From: Cyclobacteriaceae bacterium
GTDB lineage: Bacteria; Bacteroidota; Bacteroidia; Cytophagales; Cyclobacteriaceae
Direction: 5' to 3'
Length of the DNA: 64,000 nt
NCBI GenBank assembly: GCA_028278225.1
Contig: JANQEU010000069.1
Coordinates: forward strand, 1 to 64,000
Position numbers and translations under genes: made by a program. Positions 61,763-64,000 of the stretch are shown one piece after another (positions within the stretch are counted from its first letter, which is position 1; each line of letters opens with the position of its first letter). The notes beneath the pieces were generated by a model. The model was not told the DNA's origin. It searched no databases and worked only from the letters and a program-made list of their open reading frames with translations.

Positions 61763-62893
61763 GTGGTGAGGCGAATATTTGACATTATTATATCGCTATT
61801 CTTCTTTTTCCTGGCTATTAAGCTGATTGTTGTTTCTTTTGCTCATTTCGGTCAGGAATCTGCAGTGACTATTTTCAATGTCACCGCCAACCCATTCGTT
61901 GGATTGTTTATCGGATTGCTTACTACAGCAATTCTACAAAGTAGTTCCACAACCACGTCTATGGCCGTGGCATTTGTAGCTGTAGACTCTCTTGCTCTTT
62001 CTCAGGCCATACCAATTATAATCGGGGCAAATATCGGGACGACCCTGACATCCACGATCGTATCGATCAGTTATATTACAAAGGCCAAAGAGTTCAGAAA
62101 AGCTATAACTGCCGGCACTGTCCATGATATCTATAACATTTTAATTGCAATTCTGATATTCCCACTGGAGCTGAAGTACAAAGTACTTACAAATCTTAGT
62201 ACAAGTATTTCCGAGGCCATGCCAATTTTGTCAGGTCCCGTACGCTTTTCAGGGATATCGGGTATTTACGGTGGCTTAGAAACATTATTTATCAATAAGG
62301 TAGGTCCACTGATCACTTTGATTTTCGCTATCGTCCTTCTCCTGGCTACAGTGAAATACATATCAAGGCAACTCTACAATCGGTGGACTACAAGACGAAA
62401 AATCGAAAATGCCTTTTTCAAAAGGACGTACAGGTCTTTCGGCTGGGGATTGATATTTACATCCGTCGTGCAATCAAGTTCTCTAACCACATCTTTGATG
62501 GTCCCCCTGGTGGCAACAGGCAAACTGAAAATAAAACGAGCTTTTGAGTTCATTTTGGGCGCAAACCTAGGAACAACCATTACAGCCCTGTTGGCAGCAC
62601 TCTTCCAGTCAGAGGCTGCCGTGAGTCTTGCAATTGCCCACTTTCTTTTTAACCTTTTTGGAGTGACCTTATTCCTGATCCCATTTTTTTCCGGGATCCC
62701 CACCTACATGGCCAAACAGCTTGGGTTACTGACCTTGAGATCAAGAATTACAGGTTTCGCCTACATTCTGTTCACATTTTTCATACTGCCATTTACCCTG
62801 ATCTATTTTAGCAACAAAAGGGATAAGCCAACAGAATCATACCTGCAAAAGGAAGCTATTGTAGAAAAGCCGGAAGCCCGCTTGGAGGATTGA
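61763..62893 (+). CDS. Second Na/Pi cotransporter, without PhoU domain
   Basis: The 376-residue protein has the paired motifs LQSSSTTTSMAVAFVAVD / GANIGTTLTSTIVS and VQSSSLTTSLMVPLVATG / GANLGTTITALLAALF. It lacks the PhoU-like C-terminal domain of its neighbour. The start is a GTG at 61763 (a second GTG follows at 61766); no ATG is better placed. The tandem arrangement suggests a duplication with a division of labour or a heteromer. Confidence 0.9.
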   Translation: MVRRIFDIIISLFFFFLAIKLIVVSFAHFGQESAVTIFNVTANPFVGLFIGLLTTAILQSSSTTTSMAVAFVAVDSLALSQAIPIIIGANIGTTLTSTIVSISYITKAKEFRKAITAGTVHDIYNILIAILIFPLELKYKVLTNLSTSISEAMPILSGPVRFSGISGIYGGLETLFINKVGPLITLIFAIVLLLATVKYISRQLYNRWTTRRKIENAFFKRTYRSFGWGLIFTSVVQSSSLTTSLMVPLVATGKLKIKRAFEFILGANLGTTITALLAALFQSEAAVSLAIAHFLFNLFGVTLFLIPFFSGIPTYMAKQLGLLTLRSRITGFAYILFTFFILPFTLIYFSNKRDKPTESYLQKEAIVEKPEARLED

Positions 62894-62915
62894 CCAAATT
62901 ACGCTTAATTAGGCG

Positions 62916-63278
62916 TTGATTAAGCACAAAAAATTGCCCCCGTTTTTCTCCATACCAAAACTTCTGGACAAGCTTCAGGAATACCTGAAAATCAAAGGCG
63001 ACCAAATAAAGCTGGAGGTAATGGGACATACAGCCAGGATCATGGCTTTGGTTATCACTTTCCTGATTATTGGTATGATCGCATTGTTCCTGGGCTTCTT
63101 CATTGGACTGACACTTGCCGTCTTTCTAAATGATATCCTTGATAGTCAATACATGGGATACCTTATTGTAAGTGGATTTACACTGCTTATGCTGATTATT
63201 TTGATCATTCTTTTGAAAACCGGAAGTATCCGAAAGTGGCTGGAAACTTTGATCCTGAAAATTGGTGACGATGGGTAG
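62916..63278 (+). CDS. Phage-holin-family (YqjE-like) membrane protein
   Basis: The 120-residue protein starts from a TTG. An amphipathic N-terminal helix (about 10-38) is followed by two membrane helices (about 43-70 and 80-102), the layout of the YqjE/holin-superfamily III domain. These proteins are found outside phages as small inner-membrane proteins of unknown role, often beside a YqjD/DUF883-like partner. It overlaps the next gene by 8 bp. Confidence 0.75.
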   Translation: MIKHKKLPPFFSIPKLLDKLQEYLKIKGDQIKLEVMGHTARIMALVITFLIIGMIALFLGFFIGLTLAVFLNDILDSQYMGYLIVSGFTLLMLIILIILLKTGSIRKWLETLILKIGDDG

Positions 63279-63633
63279 ACACGCTAAAGTTTTTGCAGAG
63301 AAGCAGAAGAAACTTCAGGAAAAAGAATCACAGTTGAGAGCCGACCTGGATAACGAATCGGAAAAGGCTGAAAAAAAACTGATAAAAGTATTGAAATCCG
63401 TCGGCTACATCGGAGCCGGCCTGGTAGCCGGTTATCTCATTTACAGGTTTTTCTTCCGCTCAAAAAAAATTGAAAAACCAAAGAAGAAAAAGTCAAAACC
63501 GGCTAAAAAAAGAAAAAAGAAAGATTCAATGAGTCCGGTCGTCTCAAAGTTCTATGACAAGCTCCTGGAGAGTATTTTGAAAATGGCTTTAGAGCGTCTG
63601 AAGTCCTTGCTAAGAAAGCCTAAAGGTTCATAA
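63271..63633 (+). CDS. Basic single-pass membrane protein
   Basis: The ATG at 63271 starts a 120-residue protein with an N-terminal charged helix (KVFAEKQKKLQEKESQLR), one membrane segment near residues 45-62 (YIGAGLVAGYLIYRFFF) and a highly basic stretch of Lys, then a C-terminal helix. It is translationally coupled to the holin-like protein and may form a complex with it. No family is certain. Its 3' end overlaps the stop of the convergent AraC gene by 14 bp. Confidence 0.65.
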   Translation: MGRHAKVFAEKQKKLQEKESQLRADLDNESEKAEKKLIKVLKSVGYIGAGLVAGYLIYRFFFRSKKIEKPKKKKSKPAKKRKKKDSMSPVVSKFYDKLLESILKMALERLKSLLRKPKGS

Positions 63634-64000
63634 GAGATTCTCTACGTCTCATTTTACCCGCCGGTATCCCAAACATCATCTTAAACCTCCTGCAGAAGTA
63701 AGCTGTATCTTTGTAGCCTACCTCCTTACCTATTTCTCTGATGCTCTTTTTAGAAGTCCTCAATAGATTGACCGCAACTTCCATCCTTTGATATTCGATA
63801 TAATCCTGGGGGTTTATTCCCGTCAGCATCTTAAAGTACTGACCTACATAGTCCTCCGAAACATTTGCCACATTCGCCAGTACTTTGTTTGAAAGATCGT
63901 TTTGAAGGTTTTCTTTGATATAGGCAAAAATGTCAATTAATCGTGGGTCCTTGAAGTATGTGGAGTTGGTTGCAAACTCCTCCACAAACAACCGGTTCTG
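63620..64000 (-). CDS. AraC-family regulator, partial (cut by window edge)
   Basis: The frame is open to the right edge, so only the C-terminal part (about 127 residues) is seen. It contains a complete AraC-type double helix-turn-helix: KVLANVANVSEDYVGQYFKM for the first, REIGKEVGYKDTAYFCRRFK for the second. The sensor domain lies outside the window. A GTG near 63991 should not be taken as the real start. Confidence 0.9.
   Translation of the reverse strand, partial: QNRLFVEEFATNSTYFKDPRLIDIFAYIKENLQNDLSNKVLANVANVSEDYVGQYFKMLTGINPQDYIEYQRMEVAVNLLRTSKKSIREIGKEVGYKDTAYFCRRFKMMFGIPAGKMRRRESLMNL

Overview
The window reads as one contiguous stretch of a Bacteroidota chromosome, most likely from the order Cytophagales (marine or soil gliders). 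Supporting signs are a type IX secretion (T9SS) C-terminal sorting domain on a 3,521-residue protein, many TAnnTTTG promoter elements, a carbamoyl-phosphate synthase large chain without its C-terminal allosteric domain, a DUF4834 gene, an NqrF subunit, a very long bS16 tail, and many lipoproteins. Species-level assignment is not possible from sequence reading alone.

Layout. 1-6.3 kb is an accessory region. It has a tandem ~107-bp repeat with a third copy 4 kb away, two lipoprotein genes, an HxlR regulator with a perfect palindrome in front of it, a further lipoprotein, a frameshifted helix-turn-helix gene and a GH43-like secreted protein. 6.3-20.5 kb (minus strand) is a four-gene block: a small secreted protein, a giant T9SS multidomain protein, a caspase-family protein with an intact His/Cys dyad, and an LPP20/DUF4384 protein. 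This block is the best candidate for an undescribed system. 20.7-24.2 kb holds an amidohydrolase, small membrane proteins, a PspC gene behind a near-perfect sigma-54 promoter, and an arginase-fold protein that has lost one metal site.

24.4-30.6 kb is core metabolism on the minus strand: nqrF, accD, a DUF4834 gene, carB and a secreted protein. 30.8-37.0 kb (minus) is a tight cluster of a penicillin-binding-type serine hydrolase, a DUF1611/DgcN protein, an enolase-superfamily DgcA/dipeptide epimerase, an Asp/Glu racemase and an S9 peptidase. It points to use of D-glutamate or peptidoglycan peptides. 37.0-39.5 kb (plus) has a WYL regulator followed by two small ABM-like proteins and a GyrI-like protein. 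39.6-43.1 kb has a TPR histidine kinase and a secreted alkaline-phosphatase-superfamily enzyme.

43.3-49.0 kb (minus) encodes the complete 2-oxoglutarate dehydrogenase complex in the order sucA-sucB-lpd. 49.2-58.5 kb (plus) carries translation, cell-wall and secretion genes: rpsP-rimM-trmD, a FetB-like permease, rplS, dapF, secA, a SPOR lipoprotein and an M20 hydrolase. 58.6-62.9 kb is a phosphate-uptake module: an OprO/P-type porin diverging from two Na/Pi cotransporters, with a perfect 33-bp palindrome built of 11-bp repeats between them. The window ends in a holin-like protein, a basic membrane protein and an AraC regulator cut by the window edge.
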